DNA of 64,000 nucleotides from Trichococcus shcherbakoviae (GCF_963666195.1 NZ_OY762653.1:1633501-1697500); one strand, 5' to 3'. Positions 30,093 to 41,687 are shown, counted from the stretch's first letter. Made by a program: numbers and translations. Notes: a model not told the origin generated them from the sequence alone.

Positions 30093-30803
30093 ATGGAAAG
30101 AAAAGAATTGCTTTATACTGGGAAAGCTAAAAAGATGTACGCTACAGATCAGGAGAATGTCCTTTGGGCAGAATACCTAAATCAGGCTACCGCATTAAAC
30201 GGCGTAAAGAAGGACACTATCGAGGGCAAAGGCAGACTCAACAACCAGATCACCGGCCGCATCTTCGAGTATCTGGCTGAAAAGGGTATCGCGAGCCATT
30301 ACATCCAAGAACTATCAGAAACCGAACAATCAGTAAAAAGAGTCAATATGTTCCCATTGGAAGTGGTTGTCCGTAATGTATCCGCAGGAAGCTTCGCGAA
30401 ACGCTTCGGCATGGAGGAAGGCATCGACTTGCCGTTCCCTGTTTTGGAGTTCTACTACAAAGACGACGCGCTCAACGATCCTTTCATCAATGATGCCCAT
30501 GTACAAGTTCTGGGAGCGGCAACTGAAGAAGAAGTTGCGGAAATCAAGAAGCAAGCGTTGAAGATCAATGCAGCCTTGATCGAGATGTTCAAAGCAATCG
30601 GCATCCGCCTGATCGATTTCAAAATCGAATTCGGCAAGACTGCTGAGGGAGAAATCATCCTGGCTGATGAAATCTCACCTGATACATGCCGCCTTTGGGA
30701 TATCGAAACGAACGAACACTTGGATAAAGACATCTACCGCCGTGACTTGGGAGATCTGATCCCTGTCTACGTGGAAGTGCTGGACCGCCTGAACAAAATG
30801 TAA
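30093..30803 (+). CDS. purC: SAICAR synthetase
   Basis: PurC joins aspartate to CAIR. The 236-residue enzyme has LLYTGKAKKMY at the N-terminus and the signature blocks EVVVRNVSAGSFAKR, LIDFKIEFGKT and DEISPDTCRLWD. It opens the purCSQLFMNHD operon after a perfect PurBox, with GGGACGG before ATG 30093. Confidence 0.97.
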   Translation: MERKELLYTGKAKKMYATDQENVLWAEYLNQATALNGVKKDTIEGKGRLNNQITGRIFEYLAEKGIASHYIQELSETEQSVKRVNMFPLEVVVRNVSAGSFAKRFGMEEGIDLPFPVLEFYYKDDALNDPFINDAHVQVLGAATEEEVAEIKKQALKINAALIEMFKAIGIRLIDFKIEFGKTAEGEIILADEISPDTCRLWDIETNEHLDKDIYRRDLGDLIPVYVEVLDRLNKM

Positions 30804-30873
30804 GCCATCCGAATGCAACTAACGAATAAACAAAAAACAAAAAAATAAAAAAACAAAAGCGAGGAATTTGGAC

Positions 30874-31125
30874 ATGTATAAAGTAACCGTGTATGTAACG
30901 TATAAAGACTCAGTATTGGATCCGCAAGGGGAAGCCGTGAAGGGTGCCGTCCACCGTATGGGCTACCCAACAATCGAAGATATCCGCATCGGAAAATATT
31001 TTGAAATCCAAGTCTCCAAAGATGAAGAGAACGTTGAACAAGTCATCGAAGAGATCTGCGACAAGTTGCTTGCAAACGTGGTTATGGAAACTTACCGTTA
31101 TGAAATCCAGGAGGTTGAAGCTTAA
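30874..31125 (+). CDS. purS: FGAM synthase subunit PurS
   Basis: PurS (83 residues) is the small structural subunit that bridges PurQ and PurL in Gram-positive formylglycinamidine synthase. It shows [21 protein letters not shown] and the [16 protein letters not shown] segment. I chose ATG 30874 with GAGGAA 7 bases upstream. Its stop overlaps the purQ start by one base. Confidence 0.95.
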   Translation: MYKVTVYVTYKDSVLDPQGEAVKGAVHRMGYPTIEDIRIGKYFEIQVSKDEENVEQVIEEICDKLLANVVMETYRYEIQEVEA

Positions 31126-31805
31126 TGAAATTCGCTGTCATCGTTTTTCCTGGATCTAACTGTGATTTAGATATGTATGCAGCCATTAAAGATATTCTTG
31201 GAGAAGATGCAGAGTATGTGCAACATTATGAAACAAGCCTTGAAGGTTTCGATGCTGTCCTATTGCCCGGCGGATTCACTTATGGCGACTACTTGCGTAC
31301 AGGTGCGATTGCCCGCTTTGCAAACATCATGAGCGAAGTTGTCCGTTTCGCTGAAGAAGGCAAGCCAGTATTCGGCACTTGCAACGGATTCCAGATTTTG
31401 GCTGAAGCCGGCTTATTGCCTGGTGCTTTGCGCCGCAATGATACTTTGAAGTTCGTCTGCAAACCGCAGGATCTGAAAGTCGTGAATGCCGATACGCAAT
31501 TCACTTCCCTCTATAAAGAAGGAGAAATCATCTCTGTTCCGATCGCACATGGTGAAGGAAACTACTTCTGCGATGCAGAGACTTTGGCGGACCTGAAAGC
31601 CAACAACCAAATCGTATTCACTTATGCCAACGGCAACCCGAACGGCAGCATCGAAGACATCGCCGGCATCATCAACAAAAAAGGCAACGTCCTAGGCATG
31701 ATGCCTCACCCGGAGCGTGCTGTCGAAGCTTTACTGGGATCAGCGGACGGCCTGCGCCTGTTCCAATCCATGGTTGAAAATTATAAGAAGGAGCTGAACA
31801 AATAA
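31125..31805 (+). CDS. purQ: FGAM synthase subunit PurQ (glutaminase)
   Basis: PurQ supplies ammonia from glutamine to PurL. The 226-residue class I glutamine amidotransferase has [22 protein letters not shown], the nucleophile elbow GTCNGFQIL with the catalytic Cys, and HPERA near the C-terminus. It overlaps both neighbours by one base, which suggests tight translational coupling and equal synthesis of the complex. Confidence 0.97.
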   Translation: MKFAVIVFPGSNCDLDMYAAIKDILGEDAEYVQHYETSLEGFDAVLLPGGFTYGDYLRTGAIARFANIMSEVVRFAEEGKPVFGTCNGFQILAEAGLLPGALRRNDTLKFVCKPQDLKVVNADTQFTSLYKEGEIISVPIAHGEGNYFCDAETLADLKANNQIVFTYANGNPNGSIEDIAGIINKKGNVLGMMPHPERAVEALLGSADGLRLFQSMVENYKKELNK

Positions 31806-34033
31806 TGGCATTTTTAGAACCAACGCCAGAACAAGTAAAAGAATCCAAAATTTATCGTGAATGGGGTCTGACAGACGAAGAGTACGGCACAATCTGCGAT
31901 AAAATTTTGCATCGTTTGCCGAATTATACTGAAGCTGGCCTGTTTGCCGTTATGTGGAGCGAACACTGTTCTTATAAAAATTCAAAACCAGTCCTGAGAA
32001 AATTCCCTACTACCGGCCCGCAAGTATTGCAAGGACCTGGTGAAGGCGCTGGTATCGTGGATATCGGCGACGGCCAAGCTGTCGTTTTCAAAGCGGAAAG
32101 CCACAACCACCCATCAGCTATCGAGCCTTATGAAGGCGCAGCTACCGGTGTCGGCGGAATCATCCGTGACATCTTCAGCATGGGCGCACGCCCAATTGCG
32201 ATCCTGGACTCTTTGCGTTTCGGCGAATTGGACAATGAGCGTACGAAACACATCTTCGAAGAAGTCGTTGCCGGCATCAGCGGTTACGGCAACTGTATCG
32301 GCATCCCGACTGTCGGCGGTGAAACGGTCTTCGACCCTTGCTACAGAGGCAATCCGTTAGTCAACGCAATGTGCGTCGGCTTGATCGATCAAAAAGATAT
32401 GCAAAAAGGTCAAGCTGCCGGAGTCGGCAACTCGATCATGTACGTGGGTGCAAAAACAGGCCGCGATGGTATCCATGGCGCCACTTTCGCTTCCGAAGAA
32501 TTCAAGGAAGAGGAAGAAGCGCAACGTTCGGCTGTCCAAGTAGGCGACCCATTCATGGAAAAATTATTGATGGAAGCTTGTTTGGAATGCATTTATGACT
32601 ACTCCGACGCTTTGATCGGTATCCAGGATATGGGTGCTGCCGGTTTGGTCTCTTCCAGCTCGGAAATGGCTTCAAAAGCAGGCAGCGGCTTGCTGTTGAA
32701 CCTTGATGACGTTCCGCAGCGCGAAACAGAAATGACACCTTACGAAATGATGCTTTCCGAGTCGCAGGAGCGTATGCTGTTGTGCATCAAGAAGGGCGAA
32801 GAGCAACGCATCGTCGACCTGTTCAAAAAATATGAATTGGATGCAGTCGTGATCGGTGAAGTTACCGATGATGGCATGTATCGTCTATCCCATGCAGGCA
32901 AAGTGGTGGCTGAACTTCCGGTTGATGCTTTGGCTGAAGATGCACCGGTCTACTACAAACCGACTGCAGTGCCTGCCCGCATCGCTGAATTCGCAGCTAT
33001 GGAAGACTACAAACCTGTCTTCACATCAGCGCAGGATACATTAGTGGCTTTATTGCAACAAGCGACGCTGGCTTCCAAGAAGAGCGTCTATGATACATAT
33101 GATTCCATGGTCCGCACCAGCACGGTCGTAGGCCCAGGAAGCGATGCTGCAGTCGTCCGCGTCCGCGGCACCAAAAAAGCGATCGCAATGACAACGGACT
33201 GCAACGGCCGTTACCTGTATTTGAATCCAGAAATCGGCGGACAGATCGCTGTCGCTGAAGCTGCCCGCAACATCGTTGCCAGCGGCGGAAAACCATTGGC
33301 GATCACAGACTGCTTGAACTACGGAAATCCTGATAAGCCAGAAATTTTCTGGGAATTAAGCACTTCCGCAGACGGTATCTCTGAAGCTTGCCGCCAATTG
33401 GATACGCCTGTCATCTCAGGAAACGTTTCCCTTTACAATGAAACCGACGGCGTTGCCGTTTATCCGACACCGATGATCGGTATGGTCGGCTTGATCGAGG
33501 ATCTTGCGCACATCACAACGCAAGCTTTCAAGACTGCCGGCGACCGTATTGTCCTGATCGGCGCTACAAAAGCGGACTTCAACGGGTCCGAACTGCAAAA
33601 AATGGAATTGGGCAAAATCGAAGGGAAATTGATGGACTTTGACTTGGCTGTCGAAAAAGAAAACCAAGCGAACGTCCTGAAAGCAATCAAAGCTGGTCTG
33701 ATCGCAAGCGCGCATGACCTATCAGAAGGCGGCTTGGCTGTCGGCTTGATGGAGAGCGTCTTTGACACTGGCCTAGGTTTTGACGTAACGGTTGACATGG
33801 ATAAAACGTTGTTGTTCAGCGAAACGCAATCACGCTTCATCCTGACCGTGAAACCTGAAAATGTTGCCGCTGTGGAAGCGATCTTCGGATCAGCTGCTGC
33901 ACAAATCGGAACAGTGACTGCTGACGCTGTCGCAAAAATCGCTGCCGAGAACGAAACAATCACTTTAGACGTGAAAGAAGTACAAACGAAATGGGAGGAG
34001 GCTATTCCATGCTTGCTGAAACAAAAAGCTTAA
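31805..34033 (+). CDS. purL: FGAM synthase subunit PurL
   Basis: PurL converts FGAR to FGAM with ATP and the ammonia from PurQ. At 742 residues it is the small Gram-positive type that needs PurS and PurQ. It has [20 protein letters not shown], the [23 protein letters not shown] site and repeated AIRS-like domains with [10 protein letters not shown]. Its end overlaps purF by 25 bases. Confidence 0.97.
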   Translation: MAFLEPTPEQVKESKIYREWGLTDEEYGTICDKILHRLPNYTEAGLFAVMWSEHCSYKNSKPVLRKFPTTGPQVLQGPGEGAGIVDIGDGQAVVFKAESHNHPSAIEPYEGAATGVGGIIRDIFSMGARPIAILDSLRFGELDNERTKHIFEEVVAGISGYGNCIGIPTVGGETVFDPCYRGNPLVNAMCVGLIDQKDMQKGQAAGVGNSIMYVGAKTGRDGIHGATFASEEFKEEEEAQRSAVQVGDPFMEKLLMEACLECIYDYSDALIGIQDMGAAGLVSSSSEMASKAGSGLLLNLDDVPQRETEMTPYEMMLSESQERMLLCIKKGEEQRIVDLFKKYELDAVVIGEVTDDGMYRLSHAGKVVAELPVDALAEDAPVYYKPTAVPARIAEFAAMEDYKPVFTSAQDTLVALLQQATLASKKSVYDTYDSMVRTSTVVGPGSDAAVVRVRGTKKAIAMTTDCNGRYLYLNPEIGGQIAVAEAARNIVASGGKPLAITDCLNYGNPDKPEIFWELSTSADGISEACRQLDTPVISGNVSLYNETDGVAVYPTPMIGMVGLIEDLAHITTQAFKTAGDRIVLIGATKADFNGSELQKMELGKIEGKLMDFDLAVEKENQANVLKAIKAGLIASAHDLSEGGLAVGLMESVFDTGLGFDVTVDMDKTLLFSETQSRFILTVKPENVAAVEAIFGSAAAQIGTVTADAVAKIAAENETITLDVKEVQTKWEEAIPCLLKQKA

Positions 34034-35469
34034 ACGAAGAATGTGGCGTATTCGGCATTTGGGGAGACGACAATGCCAGCCAGTTGACTTACTTCGGTTT
34101 GCACAGCTTGCAGCACCGCGGACAAGAGGGTGCAGGGATAGTTTCATGTGATGAAGGAAAACTGTTGGTTCACCGCAATCTGGGACTGATCAGCGAAGTC
34201 TTCAAAGACGGAAATGATCTGCAGAGGTTGACCGGAAACCGTGCCATCGGTCATGTGCGTTACTCCACTTCCGGACAGAACAGCATCGAAAATGTGCAGC
34301 CGTTTTTGTACCATTTCTATGATATGGACATCGCCATTTGCCACAACGGCAACTTGGTGAATGCCAAATCATTGCGCCGCAATCTTGAGGAAAATGGCGC
34401 CATCTTCCATTCGACTTCGGATACGGAAGTTCTGATGCATCTGATCAGACGCAGCCAGAAAGAAAGTTTGATCGAAAAGATCAAAGAGAGCTTGAATCAG
34501 GTCAAAGGCGGGTTCACTTATATCCTTTTGACTGAAGAAAAAATGTTCGGTGCCGTCGATCCGAATTCGTTCCGTCCGCTTGTCATCGGCCAATTGCCGA
34601 ATGGCGCGTATGTGATGGCCAGCGAAACGTGTGCCATCGATACAATCGGCGCTGATTTTGTCCGCAACGTCAACGCCGGCGAACTGGCGATCATTGACGA
34701 CAACGGATTGACGATCGAAAAATATACCGACGATACAACCATTTCCATCGCTGCGATGGAGTATATCTACTTCGCGCGTCCGGATTCCAATATTGCCGGC
34801 GTGAACGTGCATACTGCGCGCAAACGGATGGGAACGCGTTTGGCCATCGAAGCACCTGCAGTGACTGCCGACATCGTCATCGGTGTGCCAAACTCTTCCT
34901 TGTCCGCAGCGAGCGGATTCGCGGAAGAAAGCGGAACGCCTTACGAAATGGGTCTGATCAAGAACCAATATGTCGGACGTACGTTCATCCAACCGACGCA
35001 GGAGCTGCGCGAATTGGGCGTAAAAATGAAGTTGTCCGCCGTAAAAGGGGTCGTCCAAGGCAAGAGCGTCGTCATGGTGGATGATTCCATCGTGCGCGGG
35101 ACGACCAGTAAACGCATCGTGACTTTATTGAAAGAAGCGGGAGCCAAAGAAGTGCATGTCCGCATCTCTTCCCCGCCTTTGATCTACCCAAGTTTTTACG
35201 GCATCGACATCAGCAAGTCAGCTGAACTGATCGCTGCTAAAATGACCGTTGATGAAATCTGCGAATACATCGGGGCAGACAGCTTGTCTTTCCTTAGCCA
35301 AGAGGGTCTGATCGATTCAATCGGTTTGAAATTTGATATGCCGTATTCAGGCTTGTGCATGGACAGCTTCAACGGGGACTACCCGACTGGGCTCTATGAC
35401 TATGAAGCGGATTACGTGAACAATATGACAGCTATCCAAAAAGAGAATCTAAAGGGAGGACAAGTTTGA
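34009..35469 (+). CDS. purF: Amidophosphoribosyltransferase
   Basis: PurF makes phosphoribosylamine from PRPP and glutamine, the first committed purine step. The 486-residue protein begins with a short propeptide [11 protein letters not shown] followed by Cys12, the N-terminal glutaminase nucleophile after processing. It has [13 protein letters not shown] and the PRPP motif [14 protein letters not shown] chose ATG 34009 with GGGAGGAGG upstream; ATG 33991 is in frame but precedes that ribosome binding site. It lies inside the end of purL. Confidence 0.96.
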   Translation: MLAETKSLNEECGVFGIWGDDNASQLTYFGLHSLQHRGQEGAGIVSCDEGKLLVHRNLGLISEVFKDGNDLQRLTGNRAIGHVRYSTSGQNSIENVQPFLYHFYDMDIAICHNGNLVNAKSLRRNLEENGAIFHSTSDTEVLMHLIRRSQKESLIEKIKESLNQVKGGFTYILLTEEKMFGAVDPNSFRPLVIGQLPNGAYVMASETCAIDTIGADFVRNVNAGELAIIDDNGLTIEKYTDDTTISIAAMEYIYFARPDSNIAGVNVHTARKRMGTRLAIEAPAVTADIVIGVPNSSLSAASGFAEESGTPYEMGLIKNQYVGRTFIQPTQELRELGVKMKLSAVKGVVQGKSVVMVDDSIVRGTTSKRIVTLLKEAGAKEVHVRISSPPLIYPSFYGIDISKSAELIAAKMTVDEICEYIGADSLSFLSQEGLIDSIGLKFDMPYSGLCMDSFNGDYPTGLYDYEADYVNNMTAIQKENLKGGQV

Positions 35470-36518
35470 TGGAAAACGCATATGCAAAAGCGGGTGTGGA
35501 TGTCACAGCCGGTTATGAAACAGTAAGCCGCATCAAGAAACACATCGACCGCACGAAACGTCCAGGCGTTTTTGGCGAAGTCGGCGGATTCGGCGGAAAC
35601 TTTGACCTTTCTGAATTGAACTACAAAAAACCTGTGCTTGTATCGGGTACGGACGGTGTCGGCACGAAGCTGATGCTGGCCATCGAAGCCGGAAAATTCG
35701 ATACGATCGGGATCGATTGTGTCGCAATGTGCGTCAACGATGTCGTAGCGCAAGGTGCAGAACCTCTTTATTTCTTGGATTATGTAGCTGTCGGTAAAAA
35801 CCGTCCGGAAAAATTGGAGCAGATCGTTGCTGGCGTAGCTGAAGGCTGCGTCCAAGCCGGAGCTGCCCTAATCGGTGGAGAAACAGCTGAAATGCCCGAT
35901 ATGTACGATCCGGAAGATTTCGATTTGGCTGGATTTACGGTAGGGATTGCGGAAAAAGATGCTTTGTTGACACCTGCCTTGATCAAAGAAGGGGATGTGT
36001 TGGTCGGGTTGCCTTCGTCAGGCATCCATTCGAACGGCTATTCCTTGGTGCGCAAAATCTTCTTCAAGGACAATGACTACAAATTGGCCGACAAGGTTGC
36101 AGGCATCGAAGACCAAGAATTGGGCGACGTTTTATTGACGCCTACAAGAATCTACGTGAATGCTCTATTGCCGTTGATCAAAAAACAGCTGCTGCATGGC
36201 GTTGCCCACATCACAGGCGGCGGCTTCGTCGAAAACGTGCCGCGCATGCTTCCTGAGAACGTCCAAGCGGAAATCAAATTAGGCAGCTGGCCTGTCTTGC
36301 CAATCTTCCAAGTGATGGAAAAAATCGGCAAGATTCCGGCTCTTGAAATGTACGAAATCTTCAACATGGGCATCGGCATGGTGCTGGCAATCGCTCCCGA
36401 AAACTTGACGGAAGCGCTCGGCGTTCTGACCGAGAATGATGAAAAAGCCTACGTGATCGGATCTGTGGCTGCAAAAACATCAGAAAAAGAGGTTATCCTG
36501 AAAGAGGCTCAAGCATGA
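35469..36518 (+). CDS. purM: AIR synthetase (FGAM cyclo-ligase)
   Basis: PurM closes the imidazole ring, converting FGAM to AIR. The 349-residue enzyme has [26 protein letters not shown] and [12 protein letters not shown]. The start ATG 35469 shares a base with the purF stop, and GGGAGG lies upstream. Its end overlaps purN by 4 bases. Confidence 0.97.
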   Translation: MENAYAKAGVDVTAGYETVSRIKKHIDRTKRPGVFGEVGGFGGNFDLSELNYKKPVLVSGTDGVGTKLMLAIEAGKFDTIGIDCVAMCVNDVVAQGAEPLYFLDYVAVGKNRPEKLEQIVAGVAEGCVQAGAALIGGETAEMPDMYDPEDFDLAGFTVGIAEKDALLTPALIKEGDVLVGLPSSGIHSNGYSLVRKIFFKDNDYKLADKVAGIEDQELGDVLLTPTRIYVNALLPLIKKQLLHGVAHITGGGFVENVPRMLPENVQAEIKLGSWPVLPIFQVMEKIGKIPALEMYEIFNMGIGMVLAIAPENLTEALGVLTENDEKAYVIGSVAAKTSEKEVILKEAQA

Positions 36519-37087
36519 GGATAGCTGTCTTTGCTTCAGGAAACGGCTCGAATTTTCAAGCCATCGCCGAAGCCATCGCGTCAGGCGAAGTGGATGCGAC
36601 GATCGCTTTCCTGTTCTGCGACAAGCCGAAAGCCTATGCGATCGAGCGCGCCAAACAATACAATATCCCGGTGATCTCCTTTACGCCGAAAGGCTTCGAG
36701 GATCGGGTCGCCTACGAAAATGAAATTTTGAAGCATTTGGCTGAGGAGAAGGTCGACTTGGTTGTCTTGGCCGGCTATATGCGGATCGTTGGACCGACTT
36801 TGCTATCGGCCTACGCCGACCGCATCGTCAACATCCACCCGTCCTTGCTGCCGGATTTCCCGGGTCGACATGGCATCCAGGACGCCTTCGAAGCTGGTGT
36901 TCCGGAAACCGGCGTCACCGTCCATTTCGTCGATGAAGGGGTCGATACCGGCCCGATCATCGCGCAAGAAAAAGTGGCGATCCTTCCGGAGGACACGCTG
37001 GAGAGTTTGGAGACCCGTATCCATCAAGTGGAGCACCGGATTTTCCCGCAAGTGATCCAGCAATTGGCTCAAAAGAATAAAGGCTAA
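36515..37087 (+). CDS. purN: Phosphoribosylglycinamide formyltransferase
   Basis: PurN transfers a formyl group from 10-formyl-THF to GAR. The 190-residue protein has [24 protein letters not shown] and the catalytic [13 protein letters not shown] segment with [13 protein letters not shown]. It overlaps purM by 4 bases (ATGA). Confidence 0.96.
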   Translation: MRIAVFASGNGSNFQAIAEAIASGEVDATIAFLFCDKPKAYAIERAKQYNIPVISFTPKGFEDRVAYENEILKHLAEEKVDLVVLAGYMRIVGPTLLSAYADRIVNIHPSLLPDFPGRHGIQDAFEAGVPETGVTVHFVDEGVDTGPIIAQEKVAILPEDTLESLETRIHQVEHRIFPQVIQQLAQKNKG

Positions 37088-37098
37088 CAAAATGGATG

Positions 37099-37128
37099 AG
37101 GACTCCGCGCTTGCGGAAGTCCTTCCTT
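37099..37128 (+). terminator. Hairpin between purN and purH
   Basis: AGGACT-CCGC pairs with GCGG-A-AGTCCT around a GCTT loop, followed by TCCTTTTG. The T-run is interrupted, so it may be a weak terminator or an mRNA processing or stability element inside the operon. Confidence 0.55.
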
Positions 37129-37175
37129 TTGTTAAAACCGCATTAATCCATCATAAATTTAAGGAGTGACACACA

Positions 37176-38717
37176 GTGACAAGAGCATTGATCAGTGTTT
37201 CAGATAAAACAGGCGTTGTAGCATTTGCGCAGGCATTAGCAGCAAAAGGAATCGAAATCATCTCAACTGGCGGAACGAAGAAGGCTTTGGAAGAGGCAGG
37301 CGTACCGACTATTTCCGTAGAGGATGTAACCGGCTTTCCTGAAATGATGGACGGCCGCGTAAAAACGTTGCATCCACTGATCCATGGCGGACTTTTGGGC
37401 AGACGTGATCTTGCGGACCATATGCAAGCCATGAAAGAGCACAATATTGCACCGATCGATTTCGTTGTCGTCAACCTTTACCCATTCAAAGAAACGATCA
37501 GCAAAAACGATGTGACTTTGGCTGATGCCATCGAAAACATCGACATCGGCGGCCCAAGCATGCTCCGCAGCGCGGCTAAGAACTACGCAAGCGTGACTGT
37601 TTTGACCGATCCGATCGACTATGCAAACGTCCTTGCCGAATTGGAAGCTGCAGGCGAAACGACTTTCGAGACGCGCCAAGCTTTGGCTGCAAAAGTGTTC
37701 CGTCATACAGCCAGCTATGATGCTTTGATCGCGCAATATTTGACTAATGTGGTCGGCGAAACCGAACCTGAAAAATTGACAGTGACTTATGATCTGAAAC
37801 AGAGCCTGCGTTACGGAGAAAACGGCCACCAAACCGCGACTTTCTACCAAGAACCATTGGCTGTGCCGTTCTCGATCGCAAGCGCAATCCAATTGCACGG
37901 AAAAGAATTGTCCTACAACAACATCAAAGACGCTGATGCGGCCATCCGTATCGCCCGCGAATTCGACGAGCCCGCTGTAGTTGCCGTCAAGCACATGAAT
38001 CCATGCGGCGTCGGCATCGCAGACGACATCGATGCAGCCTTCGATCGTTGTTATGCAGCTGATCCTGTCTCCATCTTCGGTGGCATTGTGGTTGCGAACC
38101 GTCCTTTGGATGTGGCGACTGCCGAAAAACTGAACAGCATGTTCCTGGAAATCGTTCTGGCGCCAAGCTATACGGAAGAGGCTCTAGCTATCCTGACGAA
38201 GAAAAAGAATGTCCGCATCATGACTTTGGACTTCTCTGCCGCAAAAGCAGGCGGAAAAGAATTTGTCTCCGTGTTGGGCGGCATGCTGGAACAGACGCAA
38301 GACATCAACACAGAAGACGTACCTGCTAATTGGGAAGTCATGACCGAACGTCAACCGACTGAAGACGAAATGAAAGCAATGGATTTCGCCTGGAAAGTCG
38401 TTAAACACGTGAAGAGCAATGCCATCGTATTGGCAAACAGCAAACAGACAGTCGGCATCGGCGCAGGCCAGATGAACCGTGTCGGATCCGTCAAAATCGC
38501 AATCGAGCAAGCTGAAGCGGCCAACGCCATCGAAGGCGCTGTATTGGCGAGTGACGCTTTCTTCCCGATGAACGACAGCGTGGAATATGCTGCCAAACAC
38601 GGCATCAAAGCAATCGTTCAACCAGGCGGCAGCATCAAGGACCAAGATTCGATTGAAATGGCAAACAAATACGGCATCACGATGCTGAAAACAAGCGTAA
38701 GACACTTCAGACACTAA
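37176..38717 (+). CDS. purH: AICAR transformylase/IMP cyclohydrolase
   Basis: PurH catalyses the last two steps to IMP. The 513-residue bifunctional protein has an N-terminal MGS-like IMP cyclohydrolase domain ([20 protein letters not shown], then [14 protein letters not shown]) and a C-terminal transformylase domain ([18 protein letters not shown], and [12 protein letters not shown] near the end). GGAG precedes the start. It is followed by the structured repeat at 38718. Confidence 0.97.
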   Translation: MTRALISVSDKTGVVAFAQALAAKGIEIISTGGTKKALEEAGVPTISVEDVTGFPEMMDGRVKTLHPLIHGGLLGRRDLADHMQAMKEHNIAPIDFVVVNLYPFKETISKNDVTLADAIENIDIGGPSMLRSAAKNYASVTVLTDPIDYANVLAELEAAGETTFETRQALAAKVFRHTASYDALIAQYLTNVVGETEPEKLTVTYDLKQSLRYGENGHQTATFYQEPLAVPFSIASAIQLHGKELSYNNIKDADAAIRIAREFDEPAVVAVKHMNPCGVGIADDIDAAFDRCYAADPVSIFGGIVVANRPLDVATAEKLNSMFLEIVLAPSYTEEALAILTKKKNVRIMTLDFSAAKAGGKEFVSVLGGMLEQTQDINTEDVPANWEVMTERQPTEDEMKAMDFAWKVVKHVKSNAIVLANSKQTVGIGAGQMNRVGSVKIAIEQAEAANAIEGAVLASDAFFPMNDSVEYAAKHGIKAIVQPGGSIKDQDSIEMANKYGITMLKTSVRHFRH

Positions 38718-38888
38718 GATGAGATGAATCCCATGGTAGAAATCGAGCACTAAGAAGTCAACTGCAAAGCGGGCGCTTTTTGCCCGTGTGCAGTTGACAG
38801 CTTAGGCACTCAAACGTCACAGTGCGACGTTTGAGGTCTTTAGCATTTTGAGTACTGGCACTAATATCAAGCTTCATATAAAAGGTTG
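38718..38888 (+). repeat. Composite multi-hairpin repeat, copy 1 (purH-purD gap)
   Basis: Starting at the purH stop, GAGCA and CTAAG (38750-38754) lead into a perfect 10-bp stem GTCAACTGCA/TGCAGTTGAC (38757-38766 with 38789-38798) containing an inner CGGGC/GCCCG stem. CTTAG (38801-38805) closes it. A second hairpin CTCAAACGTC/GACGTTTGAG (38809-38818 with 38826-38835) and GGTCTTTAGC follow. The second hairpin is identical to copy 4 at 56.8 kb, whereas the first stem differs from other copies on both arms. Confidence 0.8.
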
Positions 38889-38901
38889 GAGGATCTAACA
38901 G

Positions 38902-40176
38902 ATGAAACTTCTTGTAATCGGCAGTGGCGGACGCGAGCATGCCATCGCTAAAAAATTAACTCAAAGCCCGTTGGTGGAGACTGTTTACTGCGCCAAAGGC
39001 AACCCAGGGATGGCCCAGGACGGCATCACGTTAGTCGACATTGCGGAAAACGACCATCAAGGATTGGTTCAATTCGTCAAAGACAACAACATCGCTTGGA
39101 CTTTCGTCGGACCGGAAATACCTTTATTTGAAGGGGTAACTGATGTATTTGAAGCGGCTGGCCTGAAAGTCTTCGGACCTAGCAAAAAAGCGGCCGACCT
39201 GGAATGTTCGAAACAATTCGCAAAAGATCTGATGAAAAAATACGGCATCCCAACTGCAGCCTATGAGACATTCGAAGACTATGAAGCAGCTGTTGCTTAC
39301 GTGGAAGCCAATGGTGTTCCGATCGTCATCAAGGCGGACGGTCTGGCAGCCGGAAAAGGCGTCGTTGTCGCGATGACGATGACGGAAGCTCTGGATGCGC
39401 TGAACGACATGCTCCTGCAAGGCAAATATGCAGCCGGCAAACCGAAAGTCGTCATCGAAGAGTACCTTGAAGGGGAAGAATTCTCGTTGTTCGCGCTGGC
39501 GAATGGTGCGAAGTATTACTATTCAGGCGTCGCACAAGACCACAAACGCGCCTATGATGGCGACAAAGGCCCTAATACGGGCGGCATGGGCGCTTACTCG
39601 CCAGTACCGCAAGTATCCGAAGCTATGATTCAAGAAGTGCTGGATACGGTCGTAAAACCGACTGTAGAGGCGATGGTTGCTGAAGGCATCCCGTTCAAGG
39701 GAGTTGTCTATGCCGGCTTGATGATCACCGCCAAAGGGTTGCGCGTCATCGAATTCAATGCCCGTTTCGGCGATCCAGAAACGCAGGTCATCATGAACCA
39801 GATGGCATCCGATTTGGCGCAAGTCATCGATGACATCCTGAACGGAAAAGATCCGGTCATCGAAATGTATACCGATCGTTACACTTTGGGTGTTGTTGTT
39901 GCCGCTGAGGGCTATCCGGAAGCGCCTATGAAAGACATCCCGTTGCCTGATCTGGATACGGAAAATGCGGACTGCATCGTCTATGCAGCAGGCGTGAAGG
40001 CTGGCGAACAAGGGCTATTGTCAAACGGCGGTCGCATCCTGTTGGTTGCTGGCCAAGGCGAAACGCTCCAAGCTGCGCAAGACAAAGCTTACCGTTACCT
40101 GAGTGCAAATCCGATCGCGCATACGTTCTATCGTTCCGATATCGGAGCAAAAGCGATCCGTTTTACCGAAAAATAG
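38902..40176 (+). CDS. purD: Phosphoribosylamine-glycine ligase
   Basis: PurD couples glycine to phosphoribosylamine. The 424-residue ATP-grasp enzyme has VIGSGGREHAIAKKL, GPEIPLFEGVTDVF, KADGLAAGKGVVVA, and FNARFGDPETQ with its metal ligands. It is the last pur gene, separated from purH by a structured repeat; GGAGG lies before ATG 38902. Confidence 0.97.
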   Translation: MKLLVIGSGGREHAIAKKLTQSPLVETVYCAKGNPGMAQDGITLVDIAENDHQGLVQFVKDNNIAWTFVGPEIPLFEGVTDVFEAAGLKVFGPSKKAADLECSKQFAKDLMKKYGIPTAAYETFEDYEAAVAYVEANGVPIVIKADGLAAGKGVVVAMTMTEALDALNDMLLQGKYAAGKPKVVIEEYLEGEEFSLFALANGAKYYYSGVAQDHKRAYDGDKGPNTGGMGAYSPVPQVSEAMIQEVLDTVVKPTVEAMVAEGIPFKGVVYAGLMITAKGLRVIEFNARFGDPETQVIMNQMASDLAQVIDDILNGKDPVIEMYTDRYTLGVVVAAEGYPEAPMKDIPLPDLDTENADCIVYAAGVKAGEQGLLSNGGRILLVAGQGETLQAAQDKAYRYLSANPIAHTFYRSDIGAKAIRFTEK

Positions 40177-40183
40177 CAAGGTG

Positions 40184-40210
40184 AGGGGGAGGCTTCGGTC
40201 TCCCTCTTTG
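40184..40210 (+). terminator. Terminator after purD
   Basis: AGGGGGAG and CTCCCTCT (one G-U pair) form a stem with loop GCTTCGGT, followed by TTTG. It ends the pur operon. Confidence 0.75.
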
Positions 40211-40272
40211 TATTTCCGTCCCGAAAAGTTATACTGAATCTGACAGAACTATCCATTTGAGGAGTGAGTGAT

Positions 40273-41265
40273 ATGGTGAAAACATTGATTCACAGCGGAA
40301 AAGTTGGTTTGGAAGGTTTGAAATGGGAAGACCGTGCGGAACAGCCGGCTGGACCTTTCGAGATCAAAATAAAGGTCAAAGCGGCGGGACTGAACCATCG
40401 CGATCTTTTTGCCTTGAGCCAAGTCCATGAGAAGCATCCGGTTGTCATCGGATCGGATGCTGCCGGTATCGTTGTGGCTGTCGGAGCAGAGGTGACGCGT
40501 TTCAAAATCGGTGATGAAGTGATGCTTTATCCCGGCAGTGGTTGGCGCAAGAACAGCGATACGGCTCCTGAAACCTTCACGATCCTCGGGAGTTCGGAGC
40601 AGGGGGCGATGGCGGAGGAAATCGTTGTTTCCGAAGAGAATGCTGTCCATAAACCGGCCAATCTGTCTTGGGAAGAAGCAGGCGTTTTGTCCCTGTCCGC
40701 TTTGACAGCTTACCGCGCCCTATTCACAAAAGGCGGAGTATCGGAAGGCATGAAAGTCCTGATCCCAGGCATCGGCGGCGGAGTAGCCAACTATCTGCTG
40801 CAATTCGCCAAGGCAGCTGGAGCGATAGTGTACGTCACTTCCCGTTCCCAAGAAAAATTGGGAATGGCGCTGCAGCACGGAGCCGAAAAAGGCTTGCTGC
40901 ATGATGAGGATTGGGTGGAAGCGATGGGCGGCGGAAAAGTGGACGTCGTGATCGAGTCAGTCGGAGCAGCCACTTTCGATAAGTCGCTGGATGCGGTCCG
41001 CAGAGGAGGCACAATCGTGACTTTCGGCTCATCGACTGGCGATCTGGTCACCTTCGATCTGCGGAAATTCTTTTACGGACAGTACACGCTTAAAGGTTCG
41101 ACGATGGGCAGCTTCGAAGAGTATGAAGCGATGATCCGTTTTGTCGAGGACCATGATCTCCATCCGGTAGTGGATGCCGTTTATCCGGCAGAGGAGTTCA
41201 TGGAGGCATTCCAACGGCTGGAAAATGCCGAACAGACGGGGAAAATCGCCTTGCAGATCGGCTGA
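40273..41265 (+). CDS. Quinone-oxidoreductase-type medium-chain dehydrogenase
   Basis: This 330-residue NAD(P)-dependent oxidoreductase has a GroES-like N-terminal domain (KAAGLNHRDLFAL, GSDAAGIVVAVG) and a Rossmann domain with IPGIGGGVANYLLQFAKAAGA. The catalytic zinc ligands of alcohol dehydrogenases are not obvious, which fits the quinone-oxidoreductase branch. The substrate is unknown. I chose ATG 40273 after GAGGAGTG; GTG 40264 is in frame. It lies alone behind purD and is the second such enzyme in the window. Confidence 0.85.
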   Translation: MVKTLIHSGKVGLEGLKWEDRAEQPAGPFEIKIKVKAAGLNHRDLFALSQVHEKHPVVIGSDAAGIVVAVGAEVTRFKIGDEVMLYPGSGWRKNSDTAPETFTILGSSEQGAMAEEIVVSEENAVHKPANLSWEEAGVLSLSALTAYRALFTKGGVSEGMKVLIPGIGGGVANYLLQFAKAAGAIVYVTSRSQEKLGMALQHGAEKGLLHDEDWVEAMGGGKVDVVIESVGAATFDKSLDAVRRGGTIVTFGSSTGDLVTFDLRKFFYGQYTLKGSTMGSFEEYEAMIRFVEDHDLHPVVDAVYPAEEFMEAFQRLENAEQTGKIALQIG

Positions 41266-41371
41266 TCCGTAATAAAATGGACAAAATAAATCCGGCGGGT
41301 AAGCAGAACTTCCTCAAAACGCTATGCTATACTATTTTAGAAGTCGAGCGTACTATTTGAGGAGGATTTCC

Positions 41372-41581
41372 GTGAATATCAGTGAGTTGTTGTTCATCGC
41401 ATCGATGATCACTTTAATCGTAGGATTTGTGGGTGTGGTGATGGTCATTGTATTGGGTCTGATGGATTTGATGCATATCCAATTGCGTGTCCAGGTAGAC
41501 AGGAAAAAATACATCCGTAACATCATCATCCTGTTGGTGGTCGGAGGTTTGTTGAGTACGGCCTACCTCATGATGAAATAA
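41372..41581 (+). CDS. Small membrane protein, two predicted TM segments, unknown function
   Basis: This 69-residue protein begins at GTG 41372 with AGGAGG six bases upstream. It has two hydrophobic segments (about residues 5-30 and 46-66) joined by a short basic loop containing RVQVDRKKYIRN. I do not recognise the family. It has a promoter-like TATACT near 41328 and is followed by a terminator before mnmE, so it seems to be a monocistronic gene. Confidence 0.7.
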   Translation: MNISELLFIASMITLIVGFVGVVMVIVLGLMDLMHIQLRVQVDRKKYIRNIIILLVVGGLLSTAYLMMK

Positions 41582-41687
41582 ACAGCAGTTGATTAAATGC
41601 TTGCATTGCGCCCGCATTGCTTGTATAATCGGCTAGAAATCTATTTAAAGTAAGCTGAAAAGAATATCCAAAGTGAACTGCAGTCAA

